Positions 19,440 to 30,310 of a stretch of DNA of 64,000 nucleotides are shown in pieces. Position 1 is the first letter of the stretch; each line of letters opens with the position of its first letter. A program made the translations under genes and the position numbers. The stretch comes from Arion vulgaris (lineage: Eukaryota; Mollusca; Gastropoda; Stylommatophora; Arionidae). Below the pieces are notes generated by a model. It was not told where the DNA came from and searched no databases. It saw only the letters and a program-made list of their open reading frames with translations. The stretch is from contig CM036762.1 of the NCBI GenBank assembly GCA_020796225.1, forward strand, positions 12,884,414-12,948,413, read 5' to 3'.

Positions 19440-20180
19440 AAGTCAAAGCAGATCAAAACAAACACGAATTTGAGAATCGTTCAATCAAATGTGAAGTCAG
19501 TGCTGTGCTATGGCTCGGAAACATGGCAGAAAACAAAGAAACCATCAGAAAACTACAGACCTTTGTAAATGGATGTTTACGTAGAATATTTCCGGTCGTT
19601 TTCTCTGTGTCTCAACGGTACGATGATTCTCAGCTATGCGGTTTCTCTTTATTGATACAGCGCCACGTTTGGCGATCTTGTGCAAGGGATTCCCAGCACG
19701 TGGTGTCTATATCAAAGCAATTGAGAGACACTTTAAGCACAGCCAACTCTAGATAACTAGGCCAGACAACTGACCGGGGATTCCATGACCTAGATCAGAA
19801 AAGGGGGCTGGAAATTACATATGTTTGATAGAACACTGCACGCTTTTTGCAATTTTACTCTATTCTGTGAGTCTATGGTTATTTATTGGTGAAAAATATT
19901 CATAATATTGATATTCTTTATTGTTAAACCTAATTTGTTGCAAAGTATAACTTCGATTTAGCATTTTGTGTTGATTTTAAAATGAATTCGTCTATATACA
20001 CCAATACTGGAATGCGAGGTCACGTGGTGTAGTTGTGGTCTGATTTCCCATAATTCTTACCTTAGTCCGAAAACCCATAAGTTTATAGTTTGTTCTGCGT
20101 TAAGAGTATCTTTCAAGCGTTTTTTCTGTCCACCAGCAGAACGTCTACCCCTTCAAGTTCGCCGTACATCAGCTAACTGT
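19440..20180. mobile_element. LINE Q fragments, head to head and interrupted
   Basis: 19,440-19,590 (+) encodes SIKCEVSAVLWLGNMAENKE and TIRKLQTFVNGCLRRIF, a reverse-transcriptase C-terminal segment. 19,595-19,745 (-) matches the later part of LINE Q found at 27,570-27,720 (TGCTGGGAATCCCTTGC). Its continuation lies at 20,105-20,180, so about 360 bp of unrelated AT-rich DNA is inserted between. Confidence 0.65.
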
Positions 20181-20639
20181 ATCATTCTTCATGTCTCGTC
20201 AATTAGACATTGATACGAAGTGGACATATCTAACAATTATAAAGAAAGGTTGTTTGTTTTCAATATACACTTGTCTATCTACTATATTATCCTTCTGATA
20301 TTTTGTTACGTAAATAAATGTATATTGATAATCATGAAATATTTTGAGTTATTCCTTATTAATTTATTTATTGTTATTTTGTTGTGTTCTTTTGTAAAAC
20401 TAATTTAGAAAACTACAATTTTACCCGTTATCATATTATTTTACCTTCCAGGGTGATTATTTACATCTATATTTGATATCTCTCTTTCTCTATTACCTTT
20501 TAAACCCCGAATAGGGCATTGGCGGTTAACTAACCCATGCCATGTCTTTCTAACTTTACTTATCTCTTGCAACTCCCTCCAACTTTTATGTATTTTGTTA
20601 ATCTCTTCCTCCAAATCTTTTCCCCATGAATTTATATGC
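20181..20639. other. AT-rich unassigned sequence
   Basis: No gene, repeat family or convincing frame recognised. The 62-codon open frame at 20,220 is hydrophobic but AT-biased and unsupported. Confidence 0.4.
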
Positions 20640-20880
20640 CTCCCTCTCTGTCATATTCTTCCTCTTCACACTTGAACACTAGGGAAGCATAGATCCGCAA
20701 ACACGACCTTCCTTTCTAAAGCCATCTTTTCCAGATCTCTCCACTTTCTCCCCATTTTTTAGCATTCGGTATCCAACTTCTACCTCCAGGTGTTTCTCGG
20801 TCTTCCTTTACCTCTATTCCCCTGTGGGTTCCATCGAAGGAACTGTCTCGTGATGCTCTCATGTCTCTTTCATATAATTG
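20640..20880 (-). mobile_element. LINE N C-terminal fragment
   Basis: Matches 22,755-22,895 almost word for word (CCAACTTCTACCTCCAGGTG, GATGCTCTCATGTCT). On the - strand this is the GRP(R/K)...W-rich end of a LINE reverse transcriptase. A short direct repeat, TTGTGTCTTA...CTCTTTCATATAA, marks its edge at 20,862-20,912. Confidence 0.6.
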
Positions 20881-20944
20881 TGTCTTATGTCTCTTTCATA
20901 TAATTGTGTCTTAAATCTTTTTTTTGTGTCATATCGTTACAGGC

Positions 20945-22025
20945 AAGGCCTCACTACGATAATAATTACATACATCACTACCGTAACTATTATAGACATC
21001 ACTACCGTAACAATTATAGTCATCATTACCGTAACAATTATAGACATCATTACAGTAACAATTAGAAACATCACTACCGTAACAATTACAGACATCACTA
21101 CAGTAACCATTAGAAACATCACTACCGTAACAATTACAGACATCATTACCGTAACAATTATAGTCATCATTATAGTAACAATTAGAAATACCACTACCGT
21201 AACAATTACAGACATCATTACAGTAACAATTAGAAACATCACCACCGTAACAATTACAGACATCATTATAGTAACAATTACAGACATCACTACAATAACA
21301 ATTACATACATCATTACAGTAACAATTACAGACATTATTACCGTAACAATTACATCATTCATTATAGTAACAATTACAGACATCACTACAGTAACAATTA
21401 CATACATCATTACAGTAACAATTACAGACATTATTACCGTAACAATTGTAGACATCACCACCGTAACAATTACAGACATAATTATAGTAACAATTACATG
21501 CATCATTATAGTAACATATACAGACATGATTATAGTAACAATTACAGATATCATTTTAGTAACAATTAAAAACATCATTATAGTAACAATTACAGACATC
21601 ACCACCGTAACAGTTACAGATATCACTACCGTAACAATTACAGACATCACTACAGTAACAATTACAGACATTATTATAGTAACAATTACAGACATCACTA
21701 CAGTAACAATTACAGACATTATTATAGTAACAATTACATATATCATTATAGTAACAATTACAGACATCACTAACGTAACAATTAGATACATCACATACCT
21801 GTAACAATTAGAAGCATCACTACCGTAACAATTAGAAATATCACAATAGTAACAGTTACAGAACATCACTACCGTAACAATTAGAAATATCAGAATAGTA
21901 ACAGCTACAGAACATCACTACCGTAACAATTAGAAATATCACAATAGTAACAGCTACAGAACATCACTACCGTAACAATTAGAAATATCATAATAGTAAC
22001 AGTTACATAACATCACTACCGTAAC
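20945..22025. repeat. 24-bp minisatellite
   Basis: About 45 units of GTAACAATTACAGACATCAC plus TACA/TACC with common variants. A 24-bp period divisible by three keeps frames open on both strands for about 310 codons. These frames are Ile/Thr/Val or Cys/Asn/Tyr repeats with no gene signal. Confidence 0.95.
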
Positions 22026-22135
22026 AAGGTATTCTATTGTCACTTATGGATACATTTTGCTGGGGAAAGTTCGTAATTCAAATGCGCATTGTTTCGAATT
22101 ATCCATCTCCTTTATAACAATTCGTGGTTAACAAT

Positions 22136-22342
22136 TTTATGTTTTTCGATCCAGAAGCACTTGAGCTTTTCAGCTCTTCAGCTCGGTGCCATGGACATCC
22201 TAACCCTTCGGTTCGGTGCCACGAACACCGTAAATTTGGGGAATTTTTGTGGCTTTTCTGCCAGTCCGCGGAATTGAACCCGCACTCACAGAGACTTGTC
22301 ACCCGTAGTCCAACGCGCTACGAACACGCTGGGCAGGCGGGC
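22136..22342 (-). mobile_element. SINE A, full length with 10-bp target duplication
   Basis: GGTTAACAAT flanks it at 22,126-22,135 and 22,343-22,352. On the - strand: GCGTGTTCGTAGCGCGTTGG, GTGCGGGTTCAATTCCGCGG (B-box) and the CTTCTGGATCGAAAAAC end. Confidence 0.9.
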
Positions 22343-22352
22343 GGTTAACAAT

Positions 22353-22754
22353 ATAAAAACATTGATTAGAAGCCAAAATTCCAAATTTTCTAGAATTAAT
22401 TGATAAAAAAGTCAGATCATTAATGAACACTCATGACATTTGCGTTTCATTCCTATAAAATATGACATGGAACAACAGAAAAATAAAGTTTACGTTTTTA
22501 AATTAGTGATCCACGGACATAAATAATCCACACAATGTTTTCTTTTTTCAATCGTGTGTAACTGCTGGTTTAAATACAGTACTTGTTAATATTTGGTCTT
22601 TTTAACGTTTTCTTGTATTTTTATATTTATCATTAAAGAAATAATTATCTCGACACACTTTCTATGTTACAATTCACTTTTATTTATTGTTTTAATTGCA
22701 GTCAATTACATTCAATTAATCAAGTTACATGCCTGCTGGGGTAAGCGATCATGT
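22353..22754. other. AT-rich unassigned sequence
   Basis: No repeat family or coding signature recognised. Confidence 0.4.
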
Positions 22755-23285
22755 CTAGATCTTCCAGATCTCTCCCCATTTTTTAGCATTCCGTATCCAA
22801 CTTCTACCTCCAGGTGATTCTCAGTCTTCCTTTACCTTTATTGCCCTGTGGAACTGTCTCGTGATGCTCTCATGTCTTTTCATATATTTGAATTATCCAC
22901 TACTCTCTATCCTTGGTGCATGTAATCAGATTTGACGTCGATCTTTTGTCAAACCATGGTGTCAGACCATGAAACATCTTCTCCCTCTGTCTTCTACGAA
23001 CTCTCCTTCCCTCAATTTTACCTGTTGTCAACAAATGTTCTAAGCCTTCTCTTCGCATTATATGCCCGAATAACCGTGATTGTCTGATTCTTATTCGTTT
23101 GATAATGTTTCTTTGTGTGCAGGCTTGTTTTAAGACCTCCTTGTTTGTTTTCTTCGCTGTCCATGGAAATTTCAGCATTCTTCTGTAAAACTACATATCT
23201 GTGGCTTCAAATGAGCTTATTGAATGTTTGTTCATTGTCCATGATTCGCTACCATACATAGGAATTGTCTCAAATATAGCACCGG
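22755..23285 (-). mobile_element. LINE N remnant followed by LINE K C-terminal fragment
   Basis: 22,755-22,895 repeats the 20,640 LINE N text. 22,900-23,285 on the - strand encodes MLKFPWTAKKTNKEVLKQAC, RIRIRQSRLFGHIMRREGLE and HLLTTGKIEGRRVRRRQREK. This is the widespread RRML.I.W...TN.EVL...IR.RQ..FFGHIMR LINE C-terminus. Copies lie at 30,311 and 33,020. Confidence 0.8.
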
Positions 23286-23430
23286 AGTACGCGTTTCTGC
23301 AGTGTCATTGGTAGTGAGTTCACGCAGACCTATTCTATAAATATAGTACCGGGTACGCGTTTCTGCAGTGTCATTGGTAGTGGTTCACGCACGACCTATT
23401 CATAAATATAGTAGGTCGTGGTTCACTATA
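23286..23430. repeat. Two-copy tandem duplication (about 62 bp)
   Basis: GCGTTTCTGCAGTGTCATTG plus GTAGTG(A)GTTCACGC and CTATTC(T)ATAAATATAG occur twice in a row, differing by small indels. Confidence 0.8.
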
Positions 23431-23462
23431 TTTATCACATTAAGTGCATTGAAAAATTGGCA

Positions 23463-24515
23463 GTTTGATACAATTTCACCGGATACTCGACTATTCGACT
23501 TGAACTAGGTCACGGAAGGTTACTAGGTCAATATCCGTTGGTTCCTCCGGGGTTCTTGAAAAACAACTCCTTGTTCTCATCTAGGTCAATATTACTACTT
23601 CGGCCAGCATCAGAATGAATTGTCAACATTGGTTAGGGACAAAAATAGTAGTGTTGTTTATCGACAAGGCCTCATGCGATTTTACATTCAGCAAGGAAAG
23701 TTAAAAATAATCACGATATGGTATTATCGCTTATGCCAAGACAATATCGTTAGAGATGTCATCGCTGTGCACAGAACATCACCGTCAGACAAGGCACATG
23801 GCTTCACAAATCGAATCTGACCTACATGGATGTGGTTTTGTTTCTTTATGACTGGTCTCTGGAGTAGACAACCGTCCGATTCTGCAACAAACAGTTGCAT
23901 ATGTGCAGCAAGACAGCAGTTAAGTGGAACAATATTCTGAGAGAACTGTGCGTAAACACAATAATACAAACATAGGTTTGCATTGGAGCACAGGACCAGA
24001 TTTTTAAATAGATGAAAGCCTCTTCAGCAGGAGAAAATATCAAGTTGGCCGGGTTTGACCGCAACAGTGGGTGTTCGGAGGCATGGCATGTGTTCCAGAC
24101 CGTAAAGCAGACACCCTAATGCCTATCATTACGGCACACATTTGACCAGGAAAAACTGTCATGTCTGACCAGTGGCGCGCCTATGGATCAGTTGGCAGTT
24201 TCCGGGATTGAATCACCAAACCGTTAACCACTCTGTACACTTTGTGGACCCAAACACAGGCGCACATACACAGAACATATAGCGCCTCTGGAAAACAGCG
24301 AAGAAACGAAACAAGAAACAAAATGGAACACATCTACATCTCTTGCATTCGCACATGAGTGAGTTTATGTGGCGACGGCAAACAAAATCCAGAGGTTTGG
24401 ACCCATTTGAAGCAATTATGGCAGACTTTGGCCTCCGGTCACCTATCCTGACCTAGTAACCTTCCGTGACATAGATCAAGTTGAATACTCGAGTATCCTG
24501 TGAAATTGTATCAAA
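23463..24515 (+). mobile_element. Merlin-type (ISXO2/IS1016) DNA transposon, inactivated
   Basis: Long terminal inverted repeats of about 66 bp: TTTGATACAATTTCACCGGA...ACGGAAGGTTACTAGGTCA at left, mirrored at 24,458-24,515. Between them, broken + frames encode an ISXO2-like transposase: IDESLFSRRKYQVG (first catalytic Asp), KADTLMPIITAH, MSDQWRAYG (second Asp), FVDPNTGAHTQNI-stop-RLWK, then DPFEAIMADFGLRSPILT and a stop. The stop at 24,280-24,282 sits exactly where the third catalytic residue (Glu of NIE) is expected. Other stops and frameshifts occur upstream, including one just before IDES. Confidence 0.82.
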
Positions 24516-24703
24516 GTGTTGAATAATAGTTTATTTTTGTGAAGCTTATTTGCTCCAACTAACGCCAAGCGCTGAAAACTAACACGCGATCCCATCCCAC
24601 AAAAGAAACGCTTCACGCATCACCATTTAGGTCGACAGAAAGTTCAAGGTCACGTACGGAACCTGTTAATACCGTCAGTGGTAAGTCTGCAAAGGTTCCT
24701 GTT
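24516..24703. other. Unassigned spacer
   Basis: No feature recognised between the Merlin element and the LINE R tail. Confidence 0.4.
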
Positions 24704-25783
24704 ATATAATAATAATAATTCCTCTTGTACCGTTATACGTTACATAGGGCCTGCGAGTAATTTCTCCATACCGCTCTATCCTGGGCAACTCGCTCAATCT
24801 CCTCCATGAAACTGAGACCGATATTTCCTGCCTCTCTCAGCAAAGTTCGCTTCAGGGTCTCCTTAGGTCGACCTCTCTTTCTTGAACCCTTTGCATCCCA
24901 CTTCAATGCCTGCTTTGATATTCGTTGATCATTTCTCCTCAAGGTGTGTCCAACATATCTCCATATTCTCTTTCTTATAACAGTTGTCACTAGTGGTTGA
25001 CCAGACATGTCTCTGATTTCATCACTTCTCCTGAATTCGTTCCATTTTATATTCATTATTTTTCGCATACATCAATTTTCAAATGCATTCAACTTGCTTT
25101 CTATATCTTTAGTCATTTTCCAACTCTCGCTAGCATATGTTAGGATTGATACAACATTTGAATTGAAAATTCGTAATTTAGTTTTAATACTATATAACTT
25201 GCAGTTCCATATTTTATTTAGACTTTTAAACGCTGATGTTGCTTTGCCAATTCGTATCATAATTTCTTTTTAACATTTCCTGTGCAATCAAAATTGCTAC
25301 CCAAATAGGTGAACTGCTCTGTTATTTTTATCATTTTAGATTCCAGTGTGATATCTGTATTATTTGCATAGGTGTCTTCATTATATTTGTTTTTTCATAG
25401 CTTATCTGCAGTCCAACCTTTGATACTATAGATGACAAGTTGTCTGTTTTTCTTTGCATATCTTGGTTGTTTCTACTTAACAAGGCAATATCATCTGCAA
25501 AATCCAAATCTTCTAGTTGACTATTTTCTACCCAATCGATGCCAGTTTCGCCCCTGCAACATTTTCGCATCACCCAGTCAATGGCCACTCCAAACAATAG
25601 CGGATATATAATACAGCCTTGCTTTACTCCGGTTTCAACCATAAACCAGTCGCTGTGTCCAGTGTCCACCATCAGTGCGAACTGCACACTGTGAACCATC
25701 ATTCCTGTTATATGCTGATCAAAAATATCAGCACACCTTGTGACAAAAGAATTATCCAGAAATTTTTCGGAGACAGACACCCA
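24704..25783 (-). mobile_element. LINE R, 5'-truncated, largest copy
   Basis: On the - strand it encodes reverse-transcriptase palm text GVKQGCIIYPLLFGVAIDWV, then LEDLDFADDIALLSRNNQDM (catalytic FADD), followed in another frame by KLRIFNSNVVSILTYASESW and the C-terminal IMNIKWNEFRRSDEIRDMSG...GSRKRGRPKETLKRTLLREA. It ends in a (AAT/ATT)n tail at 24,704-24,720. Frameshifts separate the blocks. The clade is not assigned; an RTE-type element is plausible from the microsatellite tail. Confidence 0.88.
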
Positions 25784-25868
25784 GGACAGGTCTATTCTGC
25801 CGCCATCGCGCCGTTGTGGAAATGTAAACTTACATACAGCAGGGCGGCCGGAACAATAGTTGGAACGT

Positions 25869-26123
25869 CGCCCGAGTGGTTACCGGGGCCAAATTTGGGG
25901 TGTAAAGAATAGAACCACTGTTACCTGCCACTCATGTCGTAAGAGGCGGCTAAGGAGGTTTGGCTGAAATCGAATGCATGTGTCCTAAACATGTAGAAGT
26001 CTATCGTTTAGGGGCCTACCAAACCAATGTGCAACGTATACACGTTCTTGGCAAAGATCAAACATATCACAAAGAGTGATTAACATTGGTCGTAAAGAAC
26101 GAGCACAAAGAAGAAGAAGAAGA
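25869..26123 (+). mobile_element. SINE B, full length with 10-bp target duplication
   Basis: AGTTGGAACG flanks it at 25,859-25,868 and 26,124-26,133. It has the head GCCCGAGTGGTTACCGGGGC, core CATGTCGTAAGAGGCGGCTA, CCAATGTGCAACGTATACAC and a (GAA)6 tail. It inserted at the left edge of the 49-bp array. Confidence 0.92.
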
Positions 26124-26133
26124 AGTTGGAACG

Positions 26134-27027
26134 CAACTACAACACACAACTCTTGCCTGTAGTTTAGCTGTAACATGCACAGCGACTACAACACACAACT
26201 CTTGCCTGTAGTTTAGCTGTAACATGCACAGTGACTACAACACACAACTCTTGTCTGTAGTTTAGCTGTAACATGCACAGCGACTACAACACACAACTCT
26301 TGCCTGTAGTTTAGCTGTAACATGCACAGTGACTACAACACACAACTCTTGTCTGTAGTTTAGCTGTAACATGCACAGCGACTACAACACACAACTCTTG
26401 CCTGTAGTTTAGCTGTAACATGCACAGTGACTACAACACACAACTCTTGTCTGTAGTTTAGCTGTAACATGCACAGTGACTACAACACACAACTCTTGTC
26501 TGTAGTTTAGCTGTAACATGCACAGTGACTACAACACACAACTCTTGCCTGTAGTTTAGCTGTAACATGCACAGTGACTACAACACACAACTCTTGTCTG
26601 TAGTTTAGCTGTAACATGCACAGCGACTACAACACACAACTCTTGTCTGTAGTTTAGCTGTAACATGCACAGCGACTACAACACACAACTCTTGTCTGTA
26701 GTTTAGCTGTAACATGCACAGCGACTACAACACACAACTCTTGTCTGTAGTTTAGCTGTAACATGCACAGCGACTACAACACACAACTCTTGTCTGTAGT
26801 TTAGCTGTAACATGCACAGCGACTACAACACACAACTCTTGTCTGTAGTTTAGCTGTAACATGCACAGCGACTACAACACACAACTCTTGTCTGTAGTTT
26901 AGCTGTAACATGCACAGCGACTACAACACACAACTCTTGTCTGTAGTTTAGCTGTAACATGCACAGCGACTACAACACACAACTCTTGCCTGTAGTTTAG
27001 CTGTAACATGCACAGCGACTACAACGG
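26134..27027. repeat. 49-bp minisatellite
   Basis: About 18 units of GCGACTACAACACACAACTC / TTG(T/C)CTGTAGTTTAGCTG / TAACATGCACA. Units differ mainly at two sites (GTGACT or GCGACT; TTGTCT or TTGCCT). The C/T variants alternate in blocks on the left and are nearly fixed on the right. Confidence 0.95.
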
Positions 27028-27394
27028 TTACATCGCCTATTCGGTGGTTAAACCAGGTGAGGGTAACCGATGGGTCTAACACCATCGGTAATCTAGGCAC
27101 TGTCTGTCTATGCATGCAAAGACTGGATCCGACTGACTTCGCGGATGAGGATACTGGCTGGCTCAACGGTTAGAACGGTTAGATCACAGCAGAGCGGTGT
27201 GGACCGCATAGAGCACGCGAGGCACTTTAGAAAGCCCTGGTCATACACTGTATCTGGCACTATCTCCAGTCGTCTTGACTTGTCTTGCCCTGGATACAGA
27301 TAGTCCTGGATGAGAGAGTGAGGTTGACGAATAGCGCAACTTTTCCTCACTATAATCTAAATACAGCGCAAGCTACAGTTTCAGACAACTAAAC

Positions 27395-27690
27395 ATTCCA
27401 GACAGCGTGGTCCTCCCAAGAGCAAAGATCCCAAGCGCCAACACTGTTGCAGAAGGTCCAATTGAGATGGGTCGGTCATGTTGCTCGAATGTCTGATAAA
27501 AGCATCCCAAAACAGTTGATGTATGGCGAACTTGAAGGGGCAGACGTTCAGCTGGTGGACAGAAAAAACGCTTTAAATACATTCTTAAAGTGTTTCTGAA
27601 ATGCTTCGATATAGATACCACGTGCTGGGAATCCCTTGCGCAAGATCGACAAATGTGGCGCTGTAACAACAAAGAGGAACCCGAATAGCT
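27395..27690 (+). mobile_element. LINE Q C-terminal fragment
   Basis: With one or two frameshifts it encodes VVLPRAKIPSANTV, LRWVGHVARMSDKSIPKQLM, YGELEGADVQLVDRKN and FDIDTTCWESLAQDRQMWRC. This is the well-known ...LRW.GHV.RM.D.R.PKQLLYGEL...GGQ..R.KD LINE C-terminus. Confidence 0.8.
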
Positions 27691-27914
27691 GAGAATCATC
27701 GTATTGTTGAGGCACAGAGAAAATGAGCTGCGCGAAAAGACAGAGCACACAACACCCACATGTCTAACCTTGATCATGTATGCCCCACCAGTGGTTGGGG
27801 ATTCTGTTCTAGGATTGAACTCCAGTCACCTCCGTACACACCAGAGAGGTGCAGCAGCACACGTCTGAGATTGTTGTCATCATCGCATGCGCTAGATGGC
27901 TATTATGATTGTTA
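27691..27914. other. Possible tRNA-like remnant, otherwise unassigned
   Basis: The - strand has GACTGGAGTTCAATCCTAGAA, which resembles a B-box. No A-box at the right distance is clear. Confidence 0.3.
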
Positions 27915-27918
27915 TTAA

Positions 27919-28862
27919 GGGGTTTGGTTCTCTAGAAAATATAAGTTTTAGTCAAAAACATCGATTGTTCAAAGTGTTTGGTTTTATAAAGAACAACATT
28001 GGTACTATCGATTACACATTAACTTATGTTGTTTTCTTTGCGTATTTGCAATACAACATCAATAAGAAAATCTCAATTCTATACCTTTTTCTTTCAAGTT
28101 TTCTCAAAATAATTTTTTCCATTTTTTGGTGTCGGAAATCCATGGGTTTTAACTAATACTAAAGATAGATACACGAAATTTGAGGTAAATATCCCATATA
28201 CAGGATGTTCAACTTAAAAGCAAATGGAGCTAATCTGGCATATATGTATGGAAATGGAAGGTTCAGTTATGACGTAGTATAGGTAAAGGTTGTGTGACGG
28301 TGTGCAATTGTAGTGCGGGAAGGGGCGATGAACAAATGTGACGTCAGACGAGCTAGTCAGAACCGGTAAAAATAGTAAATAAACACAACTCAATGTGATC
28401 CTGGCAACTTTCGAATTGTCAATGGGTTGCAATTATCTTGAACACCCTGTATAATTTTGTAGCAACCGACGCATTTTAAATTATATATTTTCGAATATTT
28501 GATTTAATTATTAATTTTTAATGCGCAATGATGACACATTTTGTGTGGTTTTTTGCCACACAAAAGTTTTTAAAAAAAATAAATATAAATTTCTTTCGAT
28601 TTTACAGAAAATAAATGCATCAGTAGATGTAAATATGCTTACAGTTTATGAATCATCCATTTATTTTTCAATATATTTGTTTGTTTTGTAAATTTTAGGA
28701 TTCTAATAACATATATTTTTTCAAGATGGCCGATGTTGTCATGGCAAACATTTTTTTTTTATGTATTAAAATAGATCTACGTTCATAACTTAACATGCCA
28801 TTAAAAAATAATTTCTGTAGCTTAATTAATAAAGAAAATTATTTGTTTCGGAGGCGAACCCC
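27919..28862. mobile_element. TTAA-flanked AT-rich element
   Basis: TTAA at 27,915-27,918 followed by GGGGTTTGGTTCTC is mirrored by GAGGCGAACCCC followed by TTAA at 28,863-28,866. A TTAA target with short inverted termini fits a piggyBac-type non-autonomous element (inference). The inside is very AT-rich and has no transposase. It carries a nested MITE at 28,201-28,449. Confidence 0.55.
28201..28449. mobile_element. MITE with TA flanks nested in the TTAA element
   Basis: CAGGATGTTCAACTTAAAAG at left and the reverse complement of the right end (CAGGGTGTTCAAGATAATTG) form inverted termini, with TATA on both sides. A TA target fits a Tc1/mariner-like MITE. Confidence 0.65.
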
Positions 28863-29049
28863 TTAAGATAATGTAAAGTTAGCTCACGGAACGTCATTCA
28901 ATGACCCCAGTTTGAAATGTCTTTACTGCCTCTGTAATACAGCTTTTTAGTGCGATGTATGTCAAGATATACATTTTGTGTAATGATTTGTGGTCTTATT
29001 TGTGTTCTCTTTCAATCTGTTTGCATTTTTCTTTTAATTAACCTCTCTT

Positions 29050-29640
29050 TTTTTTTGCTGTTTTATGTATATGTCGGTTCTCCACATTAGTTCAATCAAT
29101 TTCGGATTTTATCTGCCTGCTTTTTCTTGTATGTTTCATTACTTCTAAAATGTCTTCCATTATCCGAATCTTTTTGATCCGTTGACTACTTATTGTTATT
29201 ACCTTTGATGTTTGTTGGATTGATTCTTTAAACATTAGCCATTGTTCTTCTTTTGTTTCAATTTTGTCCATAGCCATCATCACTGGCCTCTTTGTCTCAG
29301 GAGACAATATGTCTTGCGTCACATAGTATGTTCTGCGCTCAATCACAACGTTTCTTGTGGCTGTAATGTCCTATTCTGGAGTGGCAATCCTTTCCACAGT
29401 TTGTGCAGGTAAGACTGGAGCTGATACATAGGATGTTCTCTCTTCCCTCTGCTCTCTCTTTTGCCTCCACATGTGATTTTGTTTTGCTTCTTTTTTTTTT
29501 TTTGAACCGTCCCTTACTGCCGCTTACCATGCTTACCTGTCTTTGGCCAGCCTCTCCCAGTGTTCTTTGTCTATGCCGCATGAAGTTAGATCACGCTTGC
29601 AGGTGTACATGAAGCGTAATAATGGGCGCCCATGTTGTCT
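29050..29640 (-). mobile_element. LINE H C-terminus with zinc-knuckle end
   Basis: On the - strand 29,339-29,581 reads RHRQRTLGEAGQRQVSMVSG... then TCTNCGKDCHSRIGHYSHKK RC. This is the C-x2-C-x(n)-H-x(4)-C finger that closes many LINE reverse transcriptases (...C..C.R.C.SRIGL.SH.R.C). The downstream part (GACAATATGTCTTGCGTCAC) recurs at 32,680-32,790. Confidence 0.75.
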
Positions 29641-29789
29641 AGCACCAGATGCGAGTTGACCATATAGCATTATATATGTTCTGTATAATGAATTTAGAAT
29701 GAGATTAACTGAATGGGATGTAATACTTCTTGTGTCTCTCTTTATCCTCTTTAATTTTAGTCATTATTTCCCAACCATAATGTGCACGG

Positions 29790-29995
29790 CCGGTGGCGTT
29801 TGTGAATCGGATCAAATCAAACTGCGGACAATTTGGTGGAAAATAGTTTCGCATGGATTTTTACAAAAGGACGATGGCACCACCCATTCAGAAAGCAATG
29901 GCGAACTACTAAACGTAATAATTACCAGACAAATCACAAACAGCGTTAAAAAGCTGGGGTTGATTCACGAAGTCCTGTAAAGGATATGCAATTAA
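29790..29995 (+). mobile_element. SINE F, 5'-truncated
   Basis: From AACTGCGGACAATTTGG through GCATGGATTTTTACAAAAGG, ACCACCCATTCAGAAAGC and GGGGTTGATTCACGAAGTCC to ATATGCAATTAACTTTA. It lacks the tRNA-like head. Confidence 0.8.
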
Positions 29996-30310
29996 CTTTA
30001 GCTTAATGTGCACGGTCACTGTCGCAATCTGCGCCTCATCTTTTTCACAGATATCAGTTAATTTCTAAATCTTGTGTTTATCATTATATAATCAATTTGG
30101 GTGTACATGAAATTACTTGAACTTCTCCATCTCCATAGTTTGCTCGGAGGGGGATATGGTATATAAGTGTATAGTTGCTACCTTTTCATCATCACTTTAT
30201 TGTTTTGAAACAACGACAACACCCCCATCTTCTCTAGCAGCCTAACCTTTGAAAGAAAGTAAGTAGCAGGTAGAGCACACTACACTTTTTATCACAACCA
30301 ATAATTAAAC
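29996..30310. other. Unassigned sequence
   Basis: No repeat or gene recognised. A TATATAAG sequence at about 30,161 could be a TATA element, but no transcript downstream supports it. Confidence 0.35.

Noticed and set aside
20878..21869. Frames of about 310 codons on both strands
   Set aside because: Both are products of the 24-bp minisatellite. Simultaneous openness on both strands is expected from the repeat and not from a gene.
26134..27027. CRISPR-like array of 49-bp units
   Set aside because: No variable spacers, no cas genes, eukaryotic context.
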